A stretch of DNA of 64,000 nucleotides from RGEC01 sp964475595 (lineage in GTDB: Bacteria; Bacteroidota; Bacteroidia; NS11-12g; UBA955), in contig CAYYXG010000009.1 of assembly GCA_964475595.1 (NCBI GenBank), forward strand, positions 27,145-91,144, read 5' to 3'. Position numbers and translations under genes: made by a program. Shown here one piece after another: positions 7,244 to 15,656 of this stretch (position 1 is the first letter of the stretch; every line of letters starts with the position of its first letter). The notes under the pieces were generated by a model. The model did no database searches. It saw nothing but the letters and a program-made list of their open reading frames with translations, and had not been told where the DNA came from.

Positions 7244-8877
7244 TGCGAAAGTTTGTCATTGTTCTTCTGGTTTTGAGTTTATTGTTAGTGCCAAATTTGA
7301 GCCATGCTCAAAAATTTATTTCGGATTATTTTTACGGTATAAAACATTCAAAGACGGATTCAATACTTCTTCAATTCAAGCCTAATCATAAAGATTTAAT
7401 CATTGGGACACGATTTTCTAAAGGTAATGACGATTCAGATACTCTTATTATTTCACTAAATAACGAAAGTAAATATAATATTCTTAGAAGGTTAAAGGGT
7501 GTTGTTTACAGCATTAGTCAAAATTATAATTCAGGGGCGTTTATTATTGATAGTATTAAACCTCTAGAAAATATTACGCTTAAATTTAAAATTTCTAAAT
7601 CATCTGATTCATTATATCTTTTTTTAAGTGATTTTTCTAATGGAATTCGCAAACATTATTGTGGTAATGTAAACAATGAGGAGCCCAAAAAACAAGAAGA
7701 TTTAGGTTTAAATGCTATTAGTTTTCAAAGAATCGAAATTGACGATTCAAGTTTAGTAGCTCAAATTCCCGTTAAAGCATACAAGGTTGATGGTAAATTT
7801 CAATCAGGAGAAAAAGTACTCCTGAAATTTATTTATAAATTGAATGATTTAGCTTATCCTATTAGTAATATGAGGTTAAAAGTGACTGCGGAAAGCCATA
7901 ATATTTCATTTATTCCTATCAAGCATCAGGTGTCAAATCCAAAGGCAGGTCAGCAATTAAGTTTTATTTATCAATGTGTTGCATCTGAAAACCTAAAAAC
8001 TATACCGGTAGAATTGGAGCTTTCTGTAAATGGTAAACAATATAAAAAAGAGGTAGAAACTATAATTAACTCTAATGTTATTAAGACTGAAAACACCATT
8101 ATTGCTCAAGAAGAAAGAAATATTGAATTAAATTTCAAGGAGAATATTTTGCAATTGAGTTTCAGGCTGCCACCAATATCTTGGAATCAGTCGTACGAAT
8201 TTAGATTAGATTATAATTTTGATAACAGTCAATATAAAGCTTATTATTTTAAATCAAATAGCTCCCAAGGGATAATAAGAGAAGTGGGTGTATCTGAAGA
8301 AAAATTTGTTAAGTATAACTTGTCTTACAAAAAGATAACTAATAATGACATTTTTAAAGGCTTAGTGTTTTGTTTAACACCTTCATACAGTAATCTTAGT
8401 CATATATCAAATTATAAATACGGATTTAGGCTTATTAGGGCAACAGATATTGGTTATTACATTGAAGCAAATACTACTCTTAATTTTCAAGAAGGAGATT
8501 ATAATTACAATATTTTAACGAAAGAAATGCAAAATTTTGATAGTTACAAAAGCTATTATGAGTTTAAAAATGGATTGAGAGTTTTGTCAAGGGACATAGG
8601 TGCAGGACTCGTGTATCGTCCTTCTAAAAATTTATTGCTTCAATTAGGGATGTCTTATTATACGTTTAAAGTTAAGCAAAAAATTGATGTGATTGATTAC
8701 GGAAATGAAATTGAATACATAAGCAAATATGCAACATTGTTAGATTATGATCTTAAAAAATTAGTCGTTAAGTCATCTATTTGTTACATCTGGAACAGTA
8801 CAATATTGGGCATAAGCTTCTCAAACTATGATAGCAATCAATTCAGACCGTCAATTAATATTGGGAAAAAACTATAA
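7243..8877 (+). CDS. Secreted beta-rich protein with C-terminal membrane-strand region, unknown
   Basis: 544 aa. A signal peptide (MRKFVIVLLVLSLLLVPNL, then SHAQ) is followed by an N-terminal beta-rich part, then an Ig-like stretch at roughly residues 170-280 (PISNMRLKVTAESHNISFIP...PVELELSVNGKQYKKEVE) resembling CARDB-type domains. The last ~150 residues have the alternating polar/aromatic pattern of outer-membrane strands (GAGLVYRPSKNLLLQLGMSY) and end in a short strand, SINIGKKL. The assignment to families is tentative. Codons are AT-rich. It sits between two lipoprotein genes, overlapping the first by one base and leaving 2 nt to the next, which suggests one transcript and perhaps one surface complex. 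Confidence 0.65.
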   Translation: MRKFVIVLLVLSLLLVPNLSHAQKFISDYFYGIKHSKTDSILLQFKPNHKDLIIGTRFSKGNDDSDTLIISLNNESKYNILRRLKGVVYSISQNYNSGAFIIDSIKPLENITLKFKISKSSDSLYLFLSDFSNGIRKHYCGNVNNEEPKKQEDLGLNAISFQRIEIDDSSLVAQIPVKAYKVDGKFQSGEKVLLKFIYKLNDLAYPISNMRLKVTAESHNISFIPIKHQVSNPKAGQQLSFIYQCVASENLKTIPVELELSVNGKQYKKEVETIINSNVIKTENTIIAQEERNIELNFKENILQLSFRLPPISWNQSYEFRLDYNFDNSQYKAYYFKSNSSQGIIREVGVSEEKFVKYNLSYKKITNNDIFKGLVFCLTPSYSNLSHISNYKYGFRLIRATDIGYYIEANTTLNFQEGDYNYNILTKEMQNFDSYKSYYEFKNGLRVLSRDIGAGLVYRPSKNLLLQLGMSYYTFKVKQKIDVIDYGNEIEYISKYATLLDYDLKKLVVKSSICYIWNSTILGISFSNYDSNQFRPSINIGKKL

Positions 8878-8879
8878 AA

Positions 8880-9962
8880 ATGAAAATAAAATCAGAATGT
8901 AATATATTTTTCTTGTTGTGTGTTTTATCACTCTTCGGGGTAAGCTTATTGTTGTGGGCATGCAAAGAGAAGGACTATGGAGTAAAAGGATCAAATTTCA
9001 AGAATCAAGACCCTCCGCTACTGAATTGGGGAATGTTTGAACAAGGAGATACATTCGTGAAAATCAGATATGATTTCATGTCTTTTGGTTCGAGAGTAAT
9101 AAAAAAGGTTGATTTTCTTTATTCGGTTGACTCCTCGCTTGAAAATAATATTTTTTTAATATCTAATTTGGATTTTTTAAATTCAAGTAATGAATTTACA
9201 ATAAAACCTATTAATCCTCAGAACAAGTATTGGGGGAAATTCATTATATATACGGATATTGATTCATTTCATTTCGGTGTAAAATTACTAATGGATAATC
9301 AAAAATATTTTTTAACATTATTCGGAAAAGATTTAATTGCCTGGTATCCTTTTGATGGCGACGCAAAAGATTACAGTGGTTTCGATAATCATGGCGTTCT
9401 AACAGGTGTAACCTTGGATGCAGATCGTGATAACCAAGCTAATAGATGCTATAGATTTAATGGGTCTAATTCTTATATTCAAATTCCACATAATCCTATC
9501 TTTAATGTAGATGACTTTACAATAGCCATGTGGTTTAATGCAGCTGATTATACCGATGGTAATCAAGGTAATCAAAGAATCCTCATTAGCAAACGCGAAG
9601 GCAGTGGGTGGGGAAATTCTTTTGAAAGTGTTTTAACTACAAATGGATTAAATGGTTTTGGTGTGAATTGGACACTTTCCAATACCGGAAATGGGTACTT
9701 TTGTTACTTTAACAATAATTTAAAGCAATCAACTTGGTATTTTATGACTTATGTTCATAAAACTGATTCCGCGCATCTGTTTTTGAACGGTATGAAAGTT
9801 GCTTCAATAGTTACTGGGAGAACGTTGAATTACAATACACTGCCCATTACGATTGGACAGAGAGGCAATGGTTTATCTAAATTTAGGGGCTTGTTAGATA
9901 ATGTTACAATCTGGAGTCGTGCCTTGACAAATAATGAAATAAAATCTTTATATTTATTTTAA
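8880..9962 (+). CDS. Lipoprotein with C-terminal LamG/concanavalin-A-like domain
   Basis: 360 aa. The hydrophobic N-terminus ends with a lipobox-like LWAC (Cys28), so it is likely lipid-anchored. Residues 1-150 have no recognised fold. From about residue 155 there is a LamG-type jelly-roll: LIAWYPFDGDAKDYSG, then CYRFNGSNSYIQIP, FTIAMWFNAADYT, STWYFMTYVHK, LFLNGMKVAS and RGLLDNVTIWSRALTNNEIK. Such domains bind sugars or proteins at the cell surface. There are no catalytic glutamates of glycoside hydrolase type that I can point to. It is the last gene of the AT-rich block; a converging gene begins 25 nt later. Confidence 0.78.
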   Translation: MKIKSECNIFFLLCVLSLFGVSLLLWACKEKDYGVKGSNFKNQDPPLLNWGMFEQGDTFVKIRYDFMSFGSRVIKKVDFLYSVDSSLENNIFLISNLDFLNSSNEFTIKPINPQNKYWGKFIIYTDIDSFHFGVKLLMDNQKYFLTLFGKDLIAWYPFDGDAKDYSGFDNHGVLTGVTLDADRDNQANRCYRFNGSNSYIQIPHNPIFNVDDFTIAMWFNAADYTDGNQGNQRILISKREGSGWGNSFESVLTTNGLNGFGVNWTLSNTGNGYFCYFNNNLKQSTWYFMTYVHKTDSAHLFLNGMKVASIVTGRTLNYNTLPITIGQRGNGLSKFRGLLDNVTIWSRALTNNEIKSLYLF

Positions 9963-9987
9963 CCATACATGTATTTTTTAAAAATTA

Positions 9988-10824
9988 TTATTTAACTTTT
10001 CGTATACCGTTTGGAGTAATGTCAATTTTTCGTGCCTTATATAGGGTTCCCACGGCCTTTTTCCAGGCTTTTTTGCTCATGCCGAATCGTTCGTAAATAT
10101 CTTCAGGGCTGCTATTATCCGTGAGCCCGATATATCCGTTATTTTCCCTCAGGGTCTGTAAAATTCGTTCGGCCATATCATCCACGTGGGCCATACCGCT
10201 TTTTTGCAATGCTAGGTCGGTTTTGCCATCAGGGCGAATATGCTTGATGTATCCTGTAATTTTATCGCCGGTTGTTAAGGGCTGAAAAACTTCGTTGGAA
10301 TAAATGATACCGCTGTGTTCTTTGCCGATGATGGCATTGTAACCCAGGGGTGTTTTATTCCAGATGAGCAGTTCAACGGCATCGCCTTCCTCGAATGGCA
10401 ACGGAGTTTTATTTAAATATTTGCTGATTTTGGCGGTTGCAGCAAGGCGTTCAGATACTTTATCAAAATAGACATAAACCACATATTTCTTACCACGAAT
10501 CATTGGGACATTTTGTTCGCGCACGGGCACCAGCAGGTCTTTCAGCAAGCCCCAGTCCATGAATGCCCCAAAGTGCGTGGTGGATTTACATGTGAGGGCA
10601 GCAAACTCGCCAAGCTGCACAAAAGGTTTTTCAGTGGTGGCCACGATTCTATCGTCTGAGTCATAATATACAAAGACATCTACCATGTCGTCCGGTGCCG
10701 CATGGGGGGGCAGATACTTACCGGGCATCAGGATTTCGCCACCATCTCCATCATCGAGAAAAGCACCAAAATCTACGAGGCGGTTTATTTTTAAATGGTT
10801 GTATTTGCCCGGAGTGGCTTTCAT
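9988..10824 (-). CDS. cvfB: CvfB-like S1-domain RNA-binding protein
   Basis: 278 aa. Tandem S1-like OB folds run through residues 1-210 (VDFGAFLDDGDGGEILMP, FGAFMDWGLLKDLLVP, GDKITGYIKHIRPDGKTDL), and a C-terminal winged-helix begins near residue 220 (LRENNGYIGLTDNSSPEDIY, FGMSKKAWKKAVGTLYK). This order is that of the CvfB/YitL family, RNA-binding proteins linked to virulence control in Staphylococcus. The role here is inferred only from the family. It is divergent from dcd, with 95 bp between the two starts, and convergent with the LamG lipoprotein gene. Confidence 0.88.
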   Translation of the reverse strand: MKATPGKYNHLKINRLVDFGAFLDDGDGGEILMPGKYLPPHAAPDDMVDVFVYYDSDDRIVATTEKPFVQLGEFAALTCKSTTHFGAFMDWGLLKDLLVPVREQNVPMIRGKKYVVYVYFDKVSERLAATAKISKYLNKTPLPFEEGDAVELLIWNKTPLGYNAIIGKEHSGIIYSNEVFQPLTTGDKITGYIKHIRPDGKTDLALQKSGMAHVDDMAERILQTLRENNGYIGLTDNSSPEDIYERFGMSKKAWKKAVGTLYKARKIDITPNGIRKVK

Positions 10825-10919
10825 GGTGCAAAGCTACGCATGAATGCACGCATTTGGGTATTTGTCCACAAAACACCCACCCTGATTGCCCTTCGGTAAT
10901 CAATGTATATTTTCGCTCC

Positions 10920-11456
10920 ATGATTTTGTCTGACAAGCGCATACTGGAAGAAATTGACAAAGGGACGATAAAAATTGAGCCATACGACAGGGATTGTTTG
11001 GGCAGCAACAGCTACGATGTTCATTTGGGCAAATGGCTGGCTACCTACAAAGACCATATTCTGGATGCCAAGAAGCACAACGAAATCGAGTATTTCGAAA
11101 TTCCTGAGGACGGGTTTGTGCTGTATCCCCATGTTTTTTATCTGGGCGTAACTGAGGAATATACTGAAACGCATGCCCATGTTCCGTTTTTGGAGGGGAA
11201 GAGCAGTACGGGCCGTTTAGGGATTGATATCCACGCAACAGCAGGCAAAGGAGACGTAGGTTTTTGCGGTAATTGGACGTTGGAAATCAGCGTAAAACAG
11301 CCGGTGAAAGTATATAGGGGCATGCCGATTGGTCAGCTGATTTATTTCCCTGTGGAGGGAGAAATCGAGGTGAAATACAACCAGAAGAAAAACGCTAAGT
11401 ATTCCGGTCAGCCCGACAGGCCGATTGAGAGTATGATGTGGAAGAATACCTTTTAG
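10920..11456 (+). CDS. dcd: dCTP deaminase
   Basis: 178 aa from the ATG at 10920; the frame is open further upstream but only through the divergent gene's start. It deaminates dCTP to dUTP for dTMP synthesis. Family motifs: DCLGSNSYDVHLG near the N-terminus, the active-site SSTGRLGIDIHATAG (residues ~98-112), the catalytic Glu in NWTLEISV, and the nucleotide-contacting tail YSGQPDRP. A -7-like TATTTTCG lies 4 nt before the start. It converges on the RAYT gene with only 6 nt between stops and no visible hairpin terminator. Confidence 0.93.
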   Translation: MILSDKRILEEIDKGTIKIEPYDRDCLGSNSYDVHLGKWLATYKDHILDAKKHNEIEYFEIPEDGFVLYPHVFYLGVTEEYTETHAHVPFLEGKSSTGRLGIDIHATAGKGDVGFCGNWTLEISVKQPVKVYRGMPIGQLIYFPVEGEIEVKYNQKKNAKYSGQPDRPIESMMWKNTF

Positions 11457-11462
11457 GGTGTT

Positions 11463-12029
11463 TTAAGGTCGGTAGTAGTGCAACTGAAAGAAGTTGGATT
11501 TGCTGCCAATGACCGATTCAACAGAAACATTATTTAACCAAACTGGGGCAGGATTTTCGTAGTAGTAGCGAAACGAGCTCATGGGCCATGCTTGGATATC
11601 GTCGGTAAAACCATGTTTAACGGGGTTTCGGTGTATGTAAACGAGGACCCGAAAAAAGTCGGTTTGGTCGCTGATAATTCTGCGGCGGAGATTTTTCATA
11701 AACATGGAGCCGCGGCGGTTATATTTTTTATTATAGGCCTTGCAATAAGAGTTGAAGAAATTAGAAAATTGCTGGCTGTAATAACGTTCCTTTTTATCCG
11801 CTGGCAGACCTTCAAGGTCTATAAGACCTTGAAGGTCTGCCGGCGATTTGGTACGAATTAAAAAATGGAAATGGTTGGGCATCAGGCAGTACGCATAGGT
11901 ATCCGCTACCGGACCTATATATTTCCCATACTGCTGCAAGAAAAATCGGTAATTCTCCGCTTCCTTAAATAAATTGTCATGCCCGTTTGCATGGTTGTAA
12001 ATGTGGTAGAACGTTTCAGGTAAAATCAT
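11463..12029 (-). CDS. REP-associated tyrosine transposase (RAYT, Y1/HUH family)
   Basis: 188 aa. It has the HUH motif in MPNHFHFLIRT, the candidate catalytic tyrosine in the helix CKAYNKKYNRRGSMF, and the family tail YIHRNPVKHGF. RAYTs are single-copy domesticated relatives of IS200/IS605 TnpA that act on REP palindromes. Here there are no flanking IS ends and no TnpB, which supports a RAYT rather than a mobile IS200. I chose the ATG at 12029 because MILPETFYHIYNHAN is the usual family start. A 47-bp palindrome lies inside the coding sequence and adds about 16 in-frame residues. The gene is divergent from glyS. Confidence 0.87.
   Translation of the reverse strand: MILPETFYHIYNHANGHDNLFKEAENYRFFLQQYGKYIGPVADTYAYCLMPNHFHFLIRTKSPADLQGLIDLEGLPADKKERYYSQQFSNFFNSYCKAYNKKYNRRGSMFMKNLRRRIISDQTDFFRVLVYIHRNPVKHGFTDDIQAWPMSSFRYYYENPAPVWLNNVSVESVIGSKSNFFQLHYYRP
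11799..11845. repeat. Long inverted repeat inside the RAYT coding sequence
   Basis: Arms 11799-11820 and 11824-11845 are 22 nt each, separated by ATA, with one G/T mismatch; the inner 18 bp (11803-11820 / 11824-11841) pair perfectly. The core is AGACCTTGAAGGTCT-like. It keeps the RAYT frame open, encoding PADLQGLIDLEGLPAD. Confidence 0.92.
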
Positions 12030-12123
12030 AAAAATAATAATAAAATAAATATAAATCGTAAATAAATAAACAACATGCAATAATAATACTTTTTTCTCAT
12101 TTTCAACCCCTTTCCGCTTTTCC

Positions 12124-12131
12124 TATCTTTG
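12124..12131 (+). promoter_or_regulatory. -7 element TATCTTTG of glyS
   Basis: An exact TAnnTTTG match ends 9 nt before the glyS ATG at 12141. It lies across the TTG at 12129, which argues against that codon as the start. Confidence 0.65.
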
Positions 12132-12140
12132 CACCTTCCA

Positions 12141-13682
12141 ATGAACAACGAGGATCTCTTCAAAAAAGTCGTTTCCCACTGCAAAGAATATGGGTTTGTT
12201 TTTCCTTCCAGCGAAATCTATGATGGCCTTGCTGCCGTTTATGATTACGGCCAAAACGGGGTAGAGCTGCGTAACAATATCCGCCAATACTGGTGGAAAG
12301 CCATGACCCAGCTGCAAACCAATATCCTCGGTATCGATGCGGCCATTTTTATGCACCCCAAAACATGGAAAGCCAGCGGACACATCGATGGGTTCAGCGA
12401 TCCTATGATCGATAACAAAGACAGCAAAAAGCGGTATCGCGCCGATGTATTACTCGAAGATCATCAGGAAAAACTTCGTGCCAAAGCCGATAAAGAGGTT
12501 GAAAAAGCCCGCGCCCGTTTTGGTGATAGCTTCGATGAAACCATGTACCGATCCACCAACCCACGCGTGGTGGAATACCTCAATGCCATCGCCCATATAG
12601 ATAATACCCTGAAAGAAGGTCTCGAAACCGGCAATCTGGGCATGATAAAAGCCCTGATAGAAGAACTGGGTATCGTTTGTCCCGTTAGCGGCTCTAAAAA
12701 CTGGACTGATGTACGTCAGTTCAACCTCATGTACAGTACCCAGATGAGCGCTGTTGAAAGCGGGGAAGACAGTCTGTATTTACGACCTGAAACCGCCCAA
12801 GGCATTTTTGTGAATTTTCTCAATGTGCAAAAATCAGGTCGCACCAAAATTCCTTTTGGTATTGCCCAAACCGGAAAAGCTTTCCGAAATGAAATTGTAG
12901 CCAGACAGTTCATTATGCGCATGAAAGAGTTCGAACAAATGGAAATGCAGTTTTTCTGCAAACCCGGCACCGAACTGGAATGGTACGCCTACTGGAAGGA
13001 ACAACGCCTGAAATGGCACCTGGCGTTAGGTACAGATAAAGACAGTTATCGCTACCACGACCATGTGAAACTGGCCCACTATGCCAATGCAGCCGTGGAT
13101 ATTGAATTTGATTTTCCTTTCGGTTTTAAAGAGGTGGAAGGCATTCACAGCCGCACCGATTTCGATCTCAGTAAACATGAGGAATTTAGCGGTAAAAAAC
13201 TCCGTTATTTTGATCCTGAAACCAACGAAAGCTATATCCCTTATGTGGTTGAAACCAGCATCGGTCTCGATCGCATGTTTTTACTCGCTTTGTGTGCCGC
13301 CTATCAGGAAGAGCCGGTTGAAGGAGGGGAAGTGCGCACTGTGCTGAAATTGCATCCTGCGCTGGCTCCCGTAAAGGCAGCAATTTTACCCTTGGTAAAA
13401 AAGGATGGCTTGCCGGAATTGGCTGAAAAAATTTACAACGACCTGCGCTTCGATTTTAAACTGTACATCGAAGACAAAGACAGCATTGGCAAGCGTTACC
13501 GCCGCATGGATGCCATCGGTACACCTTTCTGTATTACTGTGGATCACGATAGTTTGAATAACGAAGATGTTACCATTCGCCACCGCGATACCATGGAGCA
13601 GCGCAGGGTTAAGATTTCCGAATTGCGCGATATACTGCACCGAGAAACTGATATGTCTTCATTACTCCAAAAATTAGCCTGA
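12141..13682 (+). CDS. glyS: Glycyl-tRNA synthetase (single-chain, dimeric type)
   Basis: 513 aa. A class II synthetase of the alpha2 type (the GlyRS of Gram-positives, Bacteroidota and eukaryotes), charging tRNA-Gly. Motifs: an N-terminal FVFPSSEIYDGLAAVYDYG; motif 2 region PETAQGIF and FGIAQTGKAFRNEI; motif 3 ETSIGLDRMFLLAL; and a C-terminal anticodon-binding domain from about residue 400 (LHPALAPVKAAILPL). I chose the ATG at 12141 rather than an upstream in-frame TTG because that codon is part of the promoter. pgk follows after 11 nt, so the two may be co-transcribed. Confidence 0.96.
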   Translation: MNNEDLFKKVVSHCKEYGFVFPSSEIYDGLAAVYDYGQNGVELRNNIRQYWWKAMTQLQTNILGIDAAIFMHPKTWKASGHIDGFSDPMIDNKDSKKRYRADVLLEDHQEKLRAKADKEVEKARARFGDSFDETMYRSTNPRVVEYLNAIAHIDNTLKEGLETGNLGMIKALIEELGIVCPVSGSKNWTDVRQFNLMYSTQMSAVESGEDSLYLRPETAQGIFVNFLNVQKSGRTKIPFGIAQTGKAFRNEIVARQFIMRMKEFEQMEMQFFCKPGTELEWYAYWKEQRLKWHLALGTDKDSYRYHDHVKLAHYANAAVDIEFDFPFGFKEVEGIHSRTDFDLSKHEEFSGKKLRYFDPETNESYIPYVVETSIGLDRMFLLALCAAYQEEPVEGGEVRTVLKLHPALAPVKAAILPLVKKDGLPELAEKIYNDLRFDFKLYIEDKDSIGKRYRRMDAIGTPFCITVDHDSLNNEDVTIRHRDTMEQRRVKISELRDILHRETDMSSLLQKLA

Positions 13683-13693
13683 TTTATCCCATT

Positions 13694-14881
13694 ATGATAA
13701 CCATTGATCAATTTAATTTCAAGGGCGAAAAAGTCCTTATTCGTGTAGATTTCAATGTGCCGCTGAACGCTGATTTCCAAATTACCGACGATTCACGCAT
13801 AACAGCAACCCTGCCTACCCTTAATAAAATTCTGGGTGACGGCGGTTCCGTTATTCTGATGAGCCACCTGGGCCGACCTAAAACCGGACCGGAAGATAAA
13901 TTCAGCCTGCGACATATCCTTCCGCACCTCGGCCAATTGTTGGGTAAAAACGTAAAATTTGCCACTGACTGCATCGGTGTTGATGCGACTGAACTGGCTG
14001 CAGGATTGGGTGCAGGAGAGGTGTTGCTACTGGAAAACCTCCGTTTTTACAAAGAAGAAGAAAAAGGCGACCGCGATTTTGCCCAAAAACTAGCCTCGCT
14101 GGGATCTTTCTATGTGAACGATGCCTTCGGAACAGCGCATCGTGCTCATGCTAGTACGGCCATTATTGCTGATTTCTTTCCGGGAAAAAAAGCCTTTGGC
14201 TATGTAATGGCACGTGAGGTAGAAAATGCCAATAAGGTGATGAAAGCGCCCCAAAGACCATTTACCGCTATTGTAGGTGGAGCTAAGGTTTCCGATAAAA
14301 TCTTAATTGTTGAAAATCTGCTGAATGTGGCCGATCATATCATCATTGGTGGTGGCATGGCATATACGTTCTTTAAGGCACAGGGTGGTCAAATAGGGAA
14401 ATCGCTGTGTGAAGATGAGCGTTTGCAAACCTGTATTGAGATTTTGGAAAAAGCAAAAGCCAAAGGAGTGAAAATCCATTTGCCTTCTGACTCTGTGATT
14501 GCCGATAATTTTGCTGCTGATGCCACTACCCAAAACTGCAGTAGCAATAATATCCCAGATGGCTGGATGGGTCTTGATATTGGAACTTCTGCCTGCAACG
14601 ATTTTAAGAATGTGCTGCTGAACAGCAAAACCATTTTGTGGAACGGCCCGATGGGTGTATTTGAGATGGATGCTTTTAGCAACGGCACCAAGACCGTAGC
14701 AGAGGCTGTAGCTGAAAGCACGCAAAATGGCGCTTTCAGTTTGATAGGCGGCGGCGACAGTGCAGCAGCCGTTCACAAGTTCGGTTTCGAGGAAAAGGTG
14801 AGTTATGTAAGCACCGGTGGTGGCGCACTGTTGGAATACTTCGAAGGAAAAACATTGCCGGGAATTGCGGCAATAGTTTAG
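13694..14881 (+). CDS. pgk: Phosphoglycerate kinase
   Basis: 395 aa, normal length. It interconverts 1,3-bisphosphoglycerate + ADP and 3-phosphoglycerate + ATP in glycolysis. Signatures: VLIRVDFNVPL at the N-terminus, SHLGRP, GGAKVSDKI mid-protein, and the C-terminal nucleotide loop GGGDSAAAV. It lies 11 nt after glyS. The gene is immediately followed by an AGAGTTA-type tandem repeat and the repeat island rather than a simple terminator. Confidence 0.97.
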   Translation: MITIDQFNFKGEKVLIRVDFNVPLNADFQITDDSRITATLPTLNKILGDGGSVILMSHLGRPKTGPEDKFSLRHILPHLGQLLGKNVKFATDCIGVDATELAAGLGAGEVLLLENLRFYKEEEKGDRDFAQKLASLGSFYVNDAFGTAHRAHASTAIIADFFPGKKAFGYVMAREVENANKVMKAPQRPFTAIVGGAKVSDKILIVENLLNVADHIIIGGGMAYTFFKAQGGQIGKSLCEDERLQTCIEILEKAKAKGVKIHLPSDSVIADNFAADATTQNCSSNNIPDGWMGLDIGTSACNDFKNVLLNSKTILWNGPMGVFEMDAFSNGTKTVAEAVAESTQNGAFSLIGGGDSAAAVHKFGFEEKVSYVSTGGGALLEYFEGKTLPGIAAIV

Positions 14882-14920
14882 AGTTAAGAGTTTAGAGTTA
14901 GGGGTTAAGAGTTAAAAGTT
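14882..14920. repeat. Degenerate heptamer tandem repeat (AGAGTTA-like)
   Basis: The first 39 bases after the pgk stop are imperfect tandem copies of (A/T)AGAGTTA, AGGGTTA and close variants. This is low-complexity DNA with no coding potential. The rest of 14921-15010 is AT-rich and I see nothing else in it. Confidence 0.7.
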
Positions 14921-15233
14921 GATAGTCTACAGTTTGTCAATGCCTGAATTTAGTTAATAGTATATTAGGTTTATTGGTTGAATGGTTTAATGGGTTAATT
15001 TATCTAACCTGCAATTAACCCCGAAGGGGTGGCATTATTGTAGCCCACAGGGCGTAAAATCCGACCCCAACGGGGTCGCACATATTCAAATGGTTTTTCG
15101 TGTTTTGTTGTCGGGCGGGGCAACCGCAATCAAAATCCATCACCCCAAAACACAATATGCGACCACCTTCGGGGTCGTGCATTCTATGCGCCGTTCCGGC
15201 TAGAGATATTTGACCCCGCTGGGGTCACAAGCA

Positions 15234-15319
15234 CAATGCACAATGCAGATATGTGTGCCCATAAATCGTGCGTCGGCAATCCCTGCATTTTTCATGGTTG
15301 CCGAAGATGCCAACCAAAC
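15234..15319. repeat. 86-bp direct repeat, copy 1
   Basis: It matches 15386-15471 with two substitutions (A/G and G/A near 15293 and 15300), at an offset of exactly 152 bp. It starts CAATGCACAATGCAG and ends CCAACCAAAC. It is followed by GACATCGCCATGACC, which also recurs after copy 2 at 15490-15504. Confidence 0.9.
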
Positions 15320-15385
15320 GACATCGCCATGACCACACTCGGGTCGAGCACAATTCACAATTCACAATTAGCAATGCACAATTAG

Positions 15386-15471
15386 CAATGCACAATGCAG
15401 ATATGTGTGCCCATAAATCGTGCGTCGGCAATCCCTGCATTTTTCGTGGTTACCGAAGATGCCAACCAAAC
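15386..15471. repeat. 86-bp direct repeat, copy 2
   Basis: Second copy of the repeat at 15234-15319. It is preceded by short tandem CACAATTAGCAATG units (15350-15390), and an extra ~18 bp separate it from the shared GACATCGCCATGACC. Confidence 0.9.
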
Positions 15472-15656
15472 ATCGAAAAAATGACCACACGACATCGCCA
15501 TGACCCCAGCGGGGTCAAACATCTGTAGGCCTCGTGGGTGAGGGAATCGACCCCATCGGGGTCGCATATATCCTAATTATCCATAGGTGCTCACCAAAAA
15601 CAAAACAAGGACGGGCAATGCACCAAACCAATAAACCATTTTACCAATAAACCAAA

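Larger units (their letters stand above)
15018..15564. repeat. Cluster of REP-like palindromes GACCCC-N3-GGGGTC
   Basis: Perfect short palindromes recur through this gene-free region: 15018-15030 (ACCCC-GAA-GGGGT), 15062-15078 (CGACCCC-AAC-GGGGTCG), 15211-15227 (TGACCCC-GCT-GGGGTCA), 15501-15517 (TGACCCC-AGC-GGGGTCA) and 15548-15564 (CGACCCC-ATC-GGGGTCG). Decayed copies lie at 15160-15177 and 15331-15345. The stems match; the three loop bases and the outer pair vary. This fits extragenic palindromic elements. No gene is present between 14882 and 15656. Confidence 0.85.

Noticed and set aside
6824..9962. Toxin-immunity or phage-defence system
   Set aside because: No nuclease, ATPase, NAD-hydrolase or pore-forming motif is visible; signal peptides and lipoboxes point outward to the cell surface.
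9965..9974. ATACATGTAT palindrome followed by T residues as a terminator
   Set aside because: It has no loop and an all-AT-rich weak stem; it could be chance in AT-rich DNA.
11463..12029. Complete IS200/IS605 element
   Set aside because: No terminal hairpin ends, no TnpB and no duplicate copy; the tail YIHRNPVKHGF marks a RAYT.
15268..15528. Short open frames in the repeat island (15225-15440, 15268-15528, 15382-15567)
   Set aside because: They run through repeats and palindromes, have no start context, and their translations are low-complexity.
15018..15564. CRISPR array
   Set aside because: The repeats are palindromes of about 17 bp with irregular gaps, and the 86-bp unit has only two copies; there are no equal spacers and no cas genes.
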